Assembly (NCBI RefSeq): GCF_000264995.1
Contig: NW_006767435.1
Location: 1,331,249-1,395,248 of the forward strand
Length of the DNA stretch: 64,000 nucleotides
Reading direction: 5' to 3'
From: Punctularia strigosozonata HHB-11173 SS5
Taxonomy: Eukaryota; Basidiomycota; Agaricomycetes; Corticiales; Punctulariaceae
Of the stretch, positions 49,515 to 60,600 are shown piece by piece; position 1 is the first letter of the stretch, and every line of letters begins with the position of its first letter. Under the pieces are notes generated by a model that had not been told where the DNA came from, did not search any database, and saw only the letters and a program-made list of their open reading frames with translations. The translations under genes were made by a program, and so were the position numbers.

Positions 49515-52500
49515 CTACGACTTGTGCGTAATTAACGCAACATACTTGCGAGGCCGTTTCGCGGGTTCAATCTCCCCGCGCCCTTGCGTTACCATGGTGA
49601 GCGTCCATGTGACATCATCAACCGCTTGGGTGACTCGGTTGCAGACCGTTGAGTCGCCTTGCGCCGAAGCACCAAGGAAAATCCAAACCAAAGTCAAAAG
49701 AACTGCAACCACCCCGTTCTTTCCAGTCTTGATCTCCGGAAAGTCCGAGGCGGCGTTGGCCGGAGCCTCGCGGGAGAGCGATGTGGCAACTCGCCGTCGC
49801 CACTCGGGTTGAAGCGCAGTCCACCACCCAAACCAGGCCTGTAGGTCGCCGGCGGGATCCGTACTGACGACTGTGTAGTCTGTCCGCTTCGTCGAGAGCC
49901 ACTTGGTGGTCAATGACGGTCGCATCGCGGACGTCGTGCTTCCCTGGGTACAAGAACAATAAGCTGCGACTCCATACGATGTTATGTCCTTAAACGTTTA
50001 CCTTCCGACTATCGAAGCGCCCCTTGGCTTCGAACAATATAAAAGCGCGAAGCATGGCGTGAAAGTCGGCCTGTGAGGTGGAATCTGTGACAAAGGCAAT
50101 CGTGTCCACGAAATAGTCGGGCAGGTCCGATGACGCCCGGATGTGCTTCACGAGATCGGCGGTCGACAGCGAGAAGTCAACAACGAACCCATTTCCATTG
50201 ATCTTGATTTTGGGTGTCCGTTTTGACGCGCGCACGGACGTGAGTACGGGGGCAGTGCTGGGACTCGGGGAGGTAGTTGCTGACGGTGGGGTGTTGGCCG
50301 CAGTGGAATCATTAGCCGCCGTGCCCTCGTCAGCACCCTGGTTACAATCGACATGAGGGGCGGACAACGTCGACTCTGCGGCATTTGGCGTGATGGTAGA
50401 TGACTCTGAAGTGGTGGGAGCGACGGGTGAAGCAGACGGCAGCAGGGCAAGGGTATCAGGTACGGATGCATTCGGAGGATGGAGAGCTACTACAGGCCCG
50501 ATCGGATGCTCAGGGACATCTGGCAATGCAAGAAGTGCGTCCATGTAACTGAAATCTTGGGGGAACATAGCAAGAGCATTGAACTGGTCCATATAACCTT
50601 GAGGGTAAGCGGAATTGAAAGCTGTTGGATCCATGATGTCAAAATTCGTGGTGTTCGGATACGGAAACTGTTCAGCGTTTTGGTAAGTCATATCAACATT
50701 CAGGGGTTGCAGAACCTGGCGAGCGGGGAGTCCAAGATGAGGAATAGTGCCCAAGGCAGCTTGAGCAGTGCCAGAGACAGGGGCGATGCCATCAATGGGA
50801 GGAAATATATAGTCGGAAGCCTGGGGCAGAGGTGGTCCGTTATCGATGAAAGGCACAATGGGAGCAGGCGCGAACTCGGCAGTAGCCGCGACGGGACCTG
50901 GTTCAACCTCAGCGGTAGGCACGGCGGGCGCTGCTAGGGACCCGGCGGTATTCGCGGCGGGAGCTGGTGGGGAACCCAGGGCAGTCGCGGCGGGAGCTGG
51001 TGGGGAACCCAGGGCAGTCGCGGCGGGAGCTGGTGGGGAACCCAGGGCAGTCGCGGCCGGAGCCGGTGGGGAACTCGGGGCAGTCGCGGCGGGAGCTAGT
51101 GGGGAACTCGGGGCAGTCGCGGCCGGAGCCAGTGGGGAACTCGGGGCAGTCGCGGCGGGAGCTAGTGGGGGCCCGGGGGCAGTCGCGGCAGGAGCCGGTG
51201 GGGAACCGAGGGCAGTCGCGGCGAGAACTGGTTCGATGGCAGTAGTCGTGGCGGGAGCTGGTGAGGACCGGGGAGTCGGGGCGGCATCTGACTGAGACCT
51301 GGCGGTAGTCCTGTCGGATGGTGGAGCAGACTCGGTGGTAACATCAACAGGGGCTGGTGAGGACTCGGTGGTAGCTGTGATGGCCGGAGCCGGCTCGCGC
51401 TCGTTGGTAACCACAGCAGGAGCTTTGGCGGTGGAGATGGCACAAGCGGGCGGAGAGGATCCTGGAGGGGTAGATACTGGAGATGTGTCGAGCGCTGGAC
51501 TACCCGCCTTGCACGAGGATGAAGCTCCCGCATCGACAGGGGAGTTGCGCTCCTCCTTAGGCCGAATATCCAACTCCGCACATTGTGCGTTAGCTACGTC
51601 CGAAGTCAGACGCAGAATCCCATGAGTAGTGGTTGAGAACGTACTCCACGATCCGTCACAGAACGCGGCAAATGCGCCCTCAAATTGATCCTTGAACGCG
51701 GGGTTGGCTGCCGAAAATTCTTTACCCTGGCGGTTCTTACCCGAGCCATAGCTGTGAGAAGCGTCAAGATACCAGTTAGAAATGCGAACAAATGCAACGA
51801 GCGGACTTACTATAGCGTCCTGATCTTGCCACCTAGCGTGGGCAAGGGGCCACCTGCGATGATTGAGATGTGCCATCCGGTTTCGAGAGACCAGCTGTCG
51901 GCCATTTTCATCAACGTGAAAGGAAGATTATTGAGAGCCCTGGATTATCGATCGCATTAGCACGTGGAACACAGAAAATGGCAATCCCTACGAACTCCTG
52001 CTTGGCGAGAGCCTGCTGATATCTTGCTTCCTCAGCATTGTCGTCAAAACTGATAAGGGCTTGGTTTTTCAATAGATAGCCGCTGTTGTGATATTCGTTC
52101 ACAGCACGCATGGTGTCGGCGTCGGTCGTCGGGATTCTCTCCTCGGCGAACTGGCGTTGGAATTTGAGCTATCCGATGTTAAGTCAGTTATTGATTCGAC
52201 GGTAAGCATGATTACGTACCGAATTTTTCTTCGACCACCCAGATTTCTTCGCTGCTTCCCAAGCCGCGTCAAAAACGGCTCTCGTCTCCGGATGAGACAA
52301 GGCGACATGGATCCAGGCTTGGTAAAGCTGAGGTTTTTTTGGTTTTTGCTGAGGCTGGAGAATGCGAGATCGGACCGGACGCGCTAAACCGGCTATGGCG
52401 GGACCGGACGCGCGAACCCTGCAGTTGTTGCCAAACCAATTTCGGACTTGCTACATATGGTTGTTAGTTAGATTTCACGTCGTGAATGTTGTTTACTTAC

Positions 52501-52740
52501 ATCCATGCGGCTCGAATGGCGCTGGACGCAGTCTGGGTGCGCCATCGCCTCCCCGAGATTACCGCCACAGCTTGCAAGCTCCTGGGCCGTGGGCGGCTCA
52601 GGAAATGACGCGAACCAGAGGGGCGCCAAGGTAAGGAACCAATCGTCAAGGTTGCGTTGTGACGAGTTGTCACGGTAATCGTCCATGTGACTCTCCATCC
52701 ACTCCTCCTCCGCGTCAGTGAAGACTCGCTTCTTCGTCAT
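49515..52740 (-). CDS. KDZ-neighbourhood type protein with a homeodomain-like WFxNxxR motif and Pro/Ala repeats
   Basis: The start at 52740 reads MTKKRVFTDAEEEWMESHMD. After an intron of about 55 nt comes VRNWFGNNCRVRASG, which resembles recognition helix 3 of a homeodomain (WFxNxxR). Then follow LYQAWIHVALSHPETRAVFD and EYHNSGYLLKNQ, and ADSWSLETGWHISIIAGGPL joined to YGSGKNRQGKEFSAANPAF. A large low-complexity centre contains about nine 11-residue repeats of the SPPAPAATALG type. The tail reads LPDYFVDTIAFVTDSTSQAD, MLRAFILFEAKGRFDSRK, then a clean intron (about 49926-49990) to TKWLSTKRTDYTVVSTDPAG and DLQAWFGWWTALQPEWRR. From memory, similar hypothetical proteins are common in Agaricomycetes, often near KDZ transposases. 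DNA binding is an inference from one motif. Confidence 0.7.
50955..51240 (-). repeat. 33-bp in-frame minisatellite encoding an 11-aa Pro/Ala repeat
   Basis: About eight to nine tandem copies of a 33-bp unit (on the + strand GGGAACCCAGGGCAGTCGCG and on) lie inside the homeodomain-like gene. Each encodes an 11-residue S-P-(P/L)-A-P-A-A-T-A-x-(G/S) unit. The last copies diverge. Length is a multiple of three, so copy changes would keep the frame. Confidence 0.85.
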
Positions 52741-53039
52741 GTCGACAAGAGCACAATATGTCAAAACCCAAGCGTAGATATAACAAAGTGCCGGCGTGGT
52801 AGACTGGAGTCGCTGGCGAGGGGGATGGTTCGGTGAGTCGTGGCAATCTTATATGCATCAGCAAGTGTCGCTCCTCCCGGTTCTGGCTTTTCACTCATGC
52901 TCCGATTTATTTTTCTGTTTCGCCAGTAGGTTTACCTCAAATAGCGACTCACCGTTGCTTGTTCGATGATGCTTGCCAAAAACGTGCTTGCCGAGGGCTC
53001 CCTCAGCCCTCTCGCGGCACGTATTGCGCCGGCTCGACG
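52741..53039. promoter_or_regulatory. Upstream region of the homeodomain-like gene
   Basis: About 300 bp upstream of the minus-strand start at 52740, probably its promoter. Nothing else recognised. Confidence 0.3.
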
Positions 53040-54030
53040 GAGATCATACCTAAGACGATCCTCTTTGCGCCTGTTCTCATTTCGGCGGAGACACGGCTTT
53101 GGTCGTACAGGGCAGAAATATGGCAACGTGTATGACTTCGATATCGCAATGGGCTTTGCCCTAGCGGAGGCTAGTTCCACTCGGACGATTCGGACTCGTT
53201 AGTAGAGATATCCTTACCGAAAACTCGAACACGATCTGCACCGTCTCAAGGGCCCCATGGTAACTACTACTTCTTCAGATCGTCGGAAACTATACTCAGA
53301 GTCGAGCCTTACTGCACTTGCCTCTTCTTGCACCAGAGGCAAGGCTTGCGAGCTTGCAGTGATATGCGGCGGTGTATGACCTAAATGTCATAACAGGTTT
53401 TGCCGCTCGGAGAGTTTAGTTCAATATCGAGCAACTCCAACCGGTCTGTGAAGGTGTTTTCTTCTTCTACCAAAACCTCGATCTGATGCACCGTTTCAAG
53501 GTCGCCGCATGGTTAGCTCACCGAAGATCATACTCAAGCGCGCAACTGCCGCGCTTTCTTCTTCGTGCGCAGAAGACAGCGCTTGCTTCTTCGTGCGCAG
53601 AAGACAGCGCTCTGGAGCCTGCAGGTCTCCGACTTTGTGGAAACACGTTTGACTTCGAGGCTGTGACGGGCTTCACCGCATTGAATCACTATCAAACGAC
53701 TCAGTTGCGAGCATGCAGAATCCCTGACTTGAGGCAATGTGTATGACCTGAACGTCATCACGGCTTTGTTGCCCAGAGAGGCTATCTCAACATCGAACAA
53801 CTCAGGCTCGTCTGTAGATGTGTTTTTACCGAGAACTCGTTCTAACTTGCACCGTTTCGAGGTCACCGCATGGCACGCACTTCTCAAGCTTGGCGGAGAT
53901 CGTACTAGGATACGACCTTCACTATGCCTGTTTCTTGTTGCGCCGGAGACGGGGCTTGAGACTGCAGAATCATCAACTTGTGGTAGCTTAGATGACCTGA
54001 ATCCACTTGGGGTAACTTGTATGACCAGCC
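53040..54030. repeat. Degenerate tandem repeat of about 240 bp, four copies
   Basis: Copies share the ordered motifs GATC(A/G)TAC, a pyrimidine-rich TCTTGC(A/G)CC block, GTGTATGAC(C/T), and a (C)GAACTCG...TGCACCGT(C/T)TC block. GTGTATGAC-type starts are at about 53129, 53371, 53739 and 54018. The GCACCGT block is at about 53233, 53485 and 53847. The third copy is longer because of an internal perfect 27-bp duplication (about 53558-53612). The 182-aa minus-strand frame across it looks accidental. Confidence 0.7.
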
Positions 54031-54496
54031 CACCGCAGCAAATGATGTTCGCTGATATCGACCTGCAGTGTTTCATACTCATGCTCCTCGGCTTCTGGCA
54101 GCACCCAAGTTTGCCGCTCCCTCGCTGCTATTCTCGTCGACACCCAAGGTTTCGCCTAGGAATAGGGTGGACACGAGTTCGTCGGAAACGTTGATCAACT
54201 TACCATGCCGCCCTTTTTGACATTTCTTTGCCAGACACAAGCCGCCTCGTGTGTGGCGTGCTCCCACGATCACTGTTTCCAGCATAAGCAACACCGAGTT
54301 TGGGGTCGGCGCCTGCGCAGCGGCTTTCTGCTGCTGCACAAGTCAATTAAAGTTGTGGTTCGCGGTCCTCTCGTCCATAGCGGTATAAGACCGGCCGCGT
54401 TCGCCCTGGTAGTCCAGTTCTGCGCCCTTGTCTCTGCTCCTTCCCTGCACCCGCTCCTCTGTTTCTATCGCTTTCACTCTTGTTCCGCTGCAGCCA
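54031..54496. promoter_or_regulatory. Upstream region of the RNase H1 N-terminal-domain gene
   Basis: About 470 bp between the repeat and the ATG at 54497. Pyrimidine-rich just before the start (CTTTCACTCTTGTTCCGCTG...), typical of a basidiomycete leader. No TATA box assigned. Confidence 0.35.
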
Positions 54497-55282
54497 TGGT
54501 GAAGTCAAGCCGTGGCAAAGCCGTGCGTAGCGTTATCGTACTTCATACAGTGCTTAACCCCCTGTTTCCTGACAGCGTCGCACCGAAGTTGACGAGTTAA
54601 TCGCCCATCTCGCCGACGTCATCAATCGCCTGTATCTTGGTAAGGTGCTGCATCTATCGCTCTGTTAGTTCTGAATCTTCGTGTACAGACTCGCAAGAGA
54701 GAGACGGGGACACAGACGAGGAAGAAGTTTCCTCACCGCCGCCTCCGTCTCCGCATCCACCTCCGCCTACCGTCTACTCGCCGCCTCTTGGGCCCACTCA
54801 CGCCGCTGAGACGACGTCGTCTGCTATCAATGTGCTTCGCGACAGCCTTGCAGCCCTGTCCGGCGGCGGTGGCGGCTCGATTGCCGTTCAAACATCCGGA
54901 CCGACGGTTATCCCGATCATGCCGAACGTACACACCGTGAAGGCCTCTGCATGCGCATCGACCGCCGCGTCTGCTTCCGGTAGTAATGCAGGTGGCAGTC
55001 AGTCTTCGTGCCCCTGTGACGAGGTCACTCTTGCCGAGACCGATATCCGCTGGTATACGGTGATACGAGGCCGTTCCGTTGGCGTTTTCTCCAGCTGGCA
55101 AGTATTTCTCACTTTATTGTAGTTGTAGTTACACCTTCGCTAAACTCGAGGACAGGGACATTGTCTCCACGCTCGTGAGCGGCGTGCCTGGCGCGATCTA
55201 TCGCCGCCACACCTCTCGCCAAGCTGCCGAGGATGCCTACGCCATCGCTCTGCAGGCCGGCCGCGTCTCCATCATCGTGTGA
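54497..55282 (+). CDS. Solo RNase H1 N-terminal (caulimovirus viroplasmin VI-type) domain protein
   Basis: The protein starts MVKSSRGKA, then RRTEVDELIAHLADVINRLY, then an acidic and Pro-rich stretch (DGDTDEEEVSSPPPPSPHPP). A Ser/Ala-rich linker follows. The C-terminal domain reads RWYTVIRGRSVGVFSSW joined to DIVSTLVSGVPGAIYRRHTS and RQAAEDAYAIALQAG. This matches the small RNase H1 N-terminal domain (YxV..GR..GVf..W...V.G.pGA.yr...S...A), known to bind RNA:DNA hybrids or dsRNA in RNase H1. No RNase H catalytic domain follows, and the stop is at 55280-55282. The last intron (55098-55155) keeps frame only with the GC donor GCAAGT and acceptor GACAG. Solo versions of this domain are seen in many Agaricomycetes; function unknown. 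Confidence 0.75.
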
Positions 55283-55700
55283 ACATGTTGCAGGCTGAGG
55301 ATCTCTGCTCGGACCATATGTGTACATTATGACTCCCCTCCCCCGCGCGCATCGCCTTCTTGATCCGTGTGTATGTACGCTACCTGCTGGTGCCGTAAGC
55401 TTGGTCGCTGTGTGCATGTACGTTAGGTAGTCGTTGTTGTTGCCCCCATGTTCATCCCCCCCCTCTGACTCACTAGTCCCCAATTTCGAAGCCCCCGACA
55501 CCTGCTTTCATAAAAATGTAGTTCGTAGATCAATACTCGTGCAATATACCCAATCTGAACTATCATCCACGCGAGATCAGTAGCTTGCGCGCCTTGCAGA
55601 GCCCCGTTGTTACACCGTGAAGAATGAGTAGGGCACGAATGTGATACATCGACATAATACAGACATGCCTGCTGGTGTATGTTACGCACAACGCACAGTG
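55283..55700. other. Spacer after the RNase H1-N gene
   Basis: About 400 bp, including the 3' UTR. No gene recognised. Confidence 0.35.
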
Positions 55701-56640
55701 CTCTCGTCTGCGGGTTATATAACTACACGAAGACACTGCATCACAGTGTTGGTGACTGCACGCTCGTATTCATCGTTTAGAGTACAGTCTCGATGTTTTG
55801 AGGATGAACATGCTGCCAGCGACTTGGGAGTGACGCCGGGTGGGTGAAGACGGAGACTCGAGCATGATAAAGCTAACATCTTAATCGCATGCTTTATTGT
55901 AGTAACATAGAGAATGGGCACAGGACATAGGGATTGTGATATAAGCCAGAGTCGGTGATCTAGATGACATTCTCTTCGAAACACTGCACGTCACAGAGCT
56001 GTAATCAGCACACTCATTCATGTCTTGTGATAGGAGGAATGCGCGAGGAGTGGAAGTGTATTCATTGCCGGCATGAGACACATAGCCCTGATGATATATG
56101 TGCAATGCGTCTCGGGATGCTTGCAGCTACAGGCAATAGAACTTGACGAAGCTGAGAAGATCACTACATCACAGTGCTGATGACTAAAGCCCGTTATTTG
56201 TAGCTTAGGATGACTGCGCGAGGACCGAAAGTTGTATTTGTTGCCGGTACGAGATGAACAGCCATGATGATGTGCAGTCGCGTCTCGGAATGCTCGCGTC
56301 TCCAGGCGATAGAACTTGACGAAGCTACGAATATCACAGTGTTCATGACTAGAGTCCGTTATTCGCAGATTAGCATACGCATCCATGTTTGGTGACAGGA
56401 GAACTGTGGGAGGACTGGAAGTTGTATTCGTTGCTGGTATGAGACGAATAGCCATGATGATGTGCCGTTGCGTCTCGGAATGCTCGCGGCTACAGACGAG
56501 ATATAGACCTTGACGAAGCTGAGAAGATTGCTACATCACAGCATTGATGGCTAGAGTCCGGTATTTGCAGCTTAGCTTAGGCGATCTAGTCTCGACGCCC
56601 CGACGATGGAAGAGCTGTTAGGAAGTTGCAAGTGATGCCG
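55700..56640. repeat. Tandem repeat of about 170-190 bp
   Basis: A block with CTACATCACAGTG(T/C)TGATGACT, then CCGTTATT(T/C)GCAG(C/A)TTAG, then GAGGA(C)TGGAAGTTGTATT, then GCGTCTCGGAATGCTCG recurs. The CGTCTCG element is at about 56107, 56281 and 56472. The ATCACAG element is at about 55739, 55988, 56168, 56332 and 56534. The outer copies are more degenerate. No coding. Confidence 0.7.
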
Positions 56641-57360
56641 GATTGTTGAAGATAGAGACGGGAACTCCGGTAGATGAACAGATAGGGAAATGAATCGCTC
56701 TGCTCGGAGCGGTTTTGCTATCTTTCGAGTTATCTAAACGACATAGGCGTTGGGTACTTTGTTGCTTGGTTTATGGACGTGACTCTGACACGCTGTAGAC
56801 CGAAACGCTGCCAATCGTGGAGAGTGTGACACAAGGTTGAATGTCTTGCCCACATTCCGATGTACGTGCACAACTGTCAGTACATATGTGGCACTCTACG
56901 ACCTATCCAGAGTCGCAGAATGGTGAGGAAACGATGGCGTAACACTTTAGTCTGTCGAACACCGTTGCGATCGAGCTGACAGCTTGAGGGGACCTTGGAC
57001 CGTTACGCGGATCTTATCAAACTTCCCTTCAATAAGCGGAATGTCACGATAAGGATTAGTTTGCTCACCGGAAGTCTGTGTCGATGCTACGCAGACATGG
57101 CTCCACGACGCCGTCAATTCTCAATGCAACTGGTGACGGAGAGCGCCGCTTGAGGCTAGATGGCTTGCTCACATTCTGATATACTCGCACAACTGTCAGT
57201 ACACATGACGCTCTAATAGTTATTCAGTAGCTCATAGTGATGGGATTTGGTGACTCCGTACATCTGTTTCCCGGAAGCTGCCGCACACGAAGCGATGACC
57301 TGATCGAATAGTTTTTGCCGGACTTGTTGAACTGATACACGGTAAATGTTGGATTCCCAT
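56641..57360. repeat. Divergent direct duplication of about 320-335 bp upstream of the KDZ gene
   Basis: Two blocks align. CACAACTGTCAGTACA(C/T)AT occurs at about 56867 and 57189. TTCCC(T)TTCAATAAGCGGAA / TTCCCATTGATAAGCAGAA occurs at about 57024 and 57353, each followed by an ACCGGAA element about 50 bp on. The second copy ends just before the KDZ leader. Confidence 0.6.
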
Positions 57361-57611
57361 TGATAAGCAGAACACCACAATGGAGAGTAGTCTACACACC
57401 GGAAATATCAGCCCATGTTACATGGACATGTCTCAAAGCGACCGCAGATTGTCAATGTATCGATGTGACGGATGAGGGAGAGCTGCGCCGCTTTAGGGCA
57501 ATTGCCTCACGTATGCAGTTGCATATTCCCACCACTGTTGATGCACGTGGCATTCTGGTTGCGCGTCGTCTAAGGACTTCACCAAACCCCCCGATTCTCT
57601 CGTACAAATAC

Positions 57612-60600
57612 ATGGCTCCGAAGAGAAAGAAATTACCCAGCTTCCTACCGACTCGCAGTGATTCTTCCAGTCGAGCGCGGCCTAACATTCCTAGATCTAT
57701 CTTGCTCAGACCAGCTAAAGACGGCCGCGTTATTGCATCAACCTCTAGTACAAAGCGGGCACATACGCCTTCTCCCGACCCGGAGTCCCTAACCGGGACG
57801 GACCCTTGCGAGCATGGCAACAATGACGGCTGGGAGGATGTTGTTCCACCTGATCCTCTAGCTCAAGCGCGGAAACGGCCTCGTAAAGACGATGGACTGA
57901 AGACAGGAACAATCGGGGTACGTTCAGTTGCCCATTCTTATTTATATCCACTCTGATCCCCATTGAAGAGCCGTATGCGCTCATGGCATCCGCATTGCGC
58001 GAAATTTCTCGACAATCTCATCGCACGGGAAGCAATACCCACGGAGCAGCCCGTTCCCTGCGTTGAGTGCCACAGGACCACAAACCCGGGCGTATACCGA
58101 TGCGAAGACTGCCACGGAGATCGCATGTTGTGTGCACAGTGCCTCGTTGAGTCGCATAAATGGCTACCTTACCATAATATCAGAGTGCGCATACGCTGTT
58201 CGCATCGATTTTCGGCGTGTATGTCTAACGACGATTGAAGGCGTGGAAGGATGACTGCTTCCAGTCGATAACGCTGCAAGAACTCGGCCTCAGAATTCAG
58301 TTAGGGCACCCCGACGGCTCTGAATGCTCGCAAGCCGTCCCGGCTCACCAGAATTTCCTGGTCTTCGATACCACCGGATATCACTACGTCAACCTATCAT
58401 ACTGTCAATGTAAATTCCCGAATGTACAATCTGCGCGCGACCAACTTCTCAACATCGGCCTTTACCCTGCCTCAAGCAAACAGCCGCGAACCGCGTTCAC
58501 GTTTCGGTTTCTGGATAGCTTCCACCGGCTCACACTTCAGGGCAAGATAACCCTTCACGACTTCTTGTTGGCTATAATACACACGACTGACAGCGCTGGA
58601 CTTCGAGACCGTGTGGTAGGTACTCACAGCAAATCCCGTTTCTGATTGATCATAATCTACCTCACAGTTCCGCTATCATGAAGCAACCTTGGCGACACGC
58701 CAATATTTTTATCTGCTTCGCCTCAAGCGAGCAGGACGTGCGCACGTCCCAAATGGGGTTTCGGAGGTCCCATCAGGAGCCCTGACTGTCCTCTGCCCGG
58801 CATGTCCGCAGCCGCTCTGGAATCTCCCGGATAACTGGGAGCAATACCCGCCAGAAGTCAAGTAAGCGTCTAATTCAGCGGTTTTAATGCCCCCTAAGCG
58901 AAACCTGATTGATTTGTAGATGGTTATACACGCAGTTCGTCGCGCTGGACGCATGTTTCAAGTTGAAGAACAAAAACCGCAACACCGACGATGCGGATAT
59001 AGGAAGCGGCGAGGGTTACTTTGTGGAGGAGAAAAAATACCAAGAACATCTTGCAGCCTACGTCGAAGAACCCGAGGTAAGTTATCAACTGTATGAGATA
59101 GCCGCATCTGAAATTTGTTGCGATTAGCAACCGGATCCGTGCGACTCCAACTTCAGCGCAATCAAAAGTATCAACGCTACGAAATCGCGGACAGATGTCA
59201 TGGCGGTGTCAGGCGCAGCTGCTGCAAAATGCAGTAGACATGCAATGATGCTACCCAGCGGCGTCGCTGACTTACAGCGTGGAGAGAAGTACGCCTTTCG
59301 CTGTCATGCATCATCAGGCACCTTTCTTACTCGAAATCACACAGATTCGTTACCATCGATTATGTTTTTTGGAACGCGCTGAAACGTACGGGTGTGTCGA
59401 TCCCCGTCACTGTCAGTTACGACCTTGCATGCCAGTGGAAGAAAAATTTATGGCGAAGACACATGAAGTTACCGGCTCCCTTCGCATCCCTCGGCGGCAT
59501 GAAAATCAGATATTTCATTCCCAACATGCACATCCGCGATCACAAGACCAAGTGCAGGACAGAACTGTACTTCCTTCTACACATGTTTTGTGCGCTCACG
59601 CATGGAGAGACGGTGGAGCAGGAATGGGCCCATATTGGGGGTTTAGCAACAAGTACTGTGGAAATGGGCCGAAGTGCGCGGCATCTCACCCTCGACGACC
59701 ATTGGAGCCACTGGAACTTCCGGAAAATGGTCGGTTTCGGTGCGTTCTCCACTTACTTAGGCAATTCTTTGAGAATCAACAAAGTTCACAGGTGACGCGT
59801 TTCGTAAATCGCTCGTCAATACCATGGAGGAGGGGCTCAAGCATCGCGATGTCCTCGCTGACTTCACCCAGCGGTTCGAGCCGGAGACGATCAAAGGCTG
59901 GGAGGTGATGATTCATCGTTGGGAATCCGATCCATCCCAACCAAACCCATACGAAGAGATTGAAGAAGGTGGGAGTTGCAGCTTCACAAACATCGACTGG
60001 AACTCACACAATCCATTATATAGCCATCAGCGTCAACAAACTCCGTCAGGAACTTGCGAAGGAAGACGAGGTGAATACAAGTTCGAACAAGACAGCGCTC
60101 CATCAGACTTCTCCCAGCGCGTTTATCCAACAAGGTTTCGCCTTACTCACTCAGCGGTGAGTACTCTGTTTTGTCTCCTAATCGTCTACTTACACAGCTA
60201 TGTCAGACGCAAACTCAAGTTCAACGGAGATGATACCAAAAGTAGCGCAAATGAAGGGGCGAAGGCAAATTTACAGGAGAAACGTGCCGCGTTCCGTCGC
60301 CGGGCCTTCGAATTCTACGAAGTTCAAAATGTTTATATGCCCGGTTCGATCACGCTACGGTCAGAGCAACTCAGTGGAGAGGACGGGTCTGGGATGACGA
60401 AGAAAGCTGAAGACCTCCCGATACTGTTGCCGTCGGATCTGGACGAGCCTCGCCGGGATTGCGGATGCCTTGGCGGAGTCACAGATACCGAGAGACGGTT
60501 TGCTGACGCAATGATGAAGGATAGCCTCATCAATGTTCGACGTTATCTTCGAACGTTGACGACGCTCAGGCAAAAGACGAAGCATACCGCTGGCAGTAAG

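Noticed and set aside
50846-51295. 149-aa + strand Gly/Ala-rich ORF
   Set aside because: Antisense reading of the 33-bp minisatellite inside the minus-strand gene.
53534-54082. 182-aa minus-strand ORF
   Set aside because: It runs through the degenerate 240-bp repeat and repeats its own segments (CAREEARCLL-like); no family recognised.
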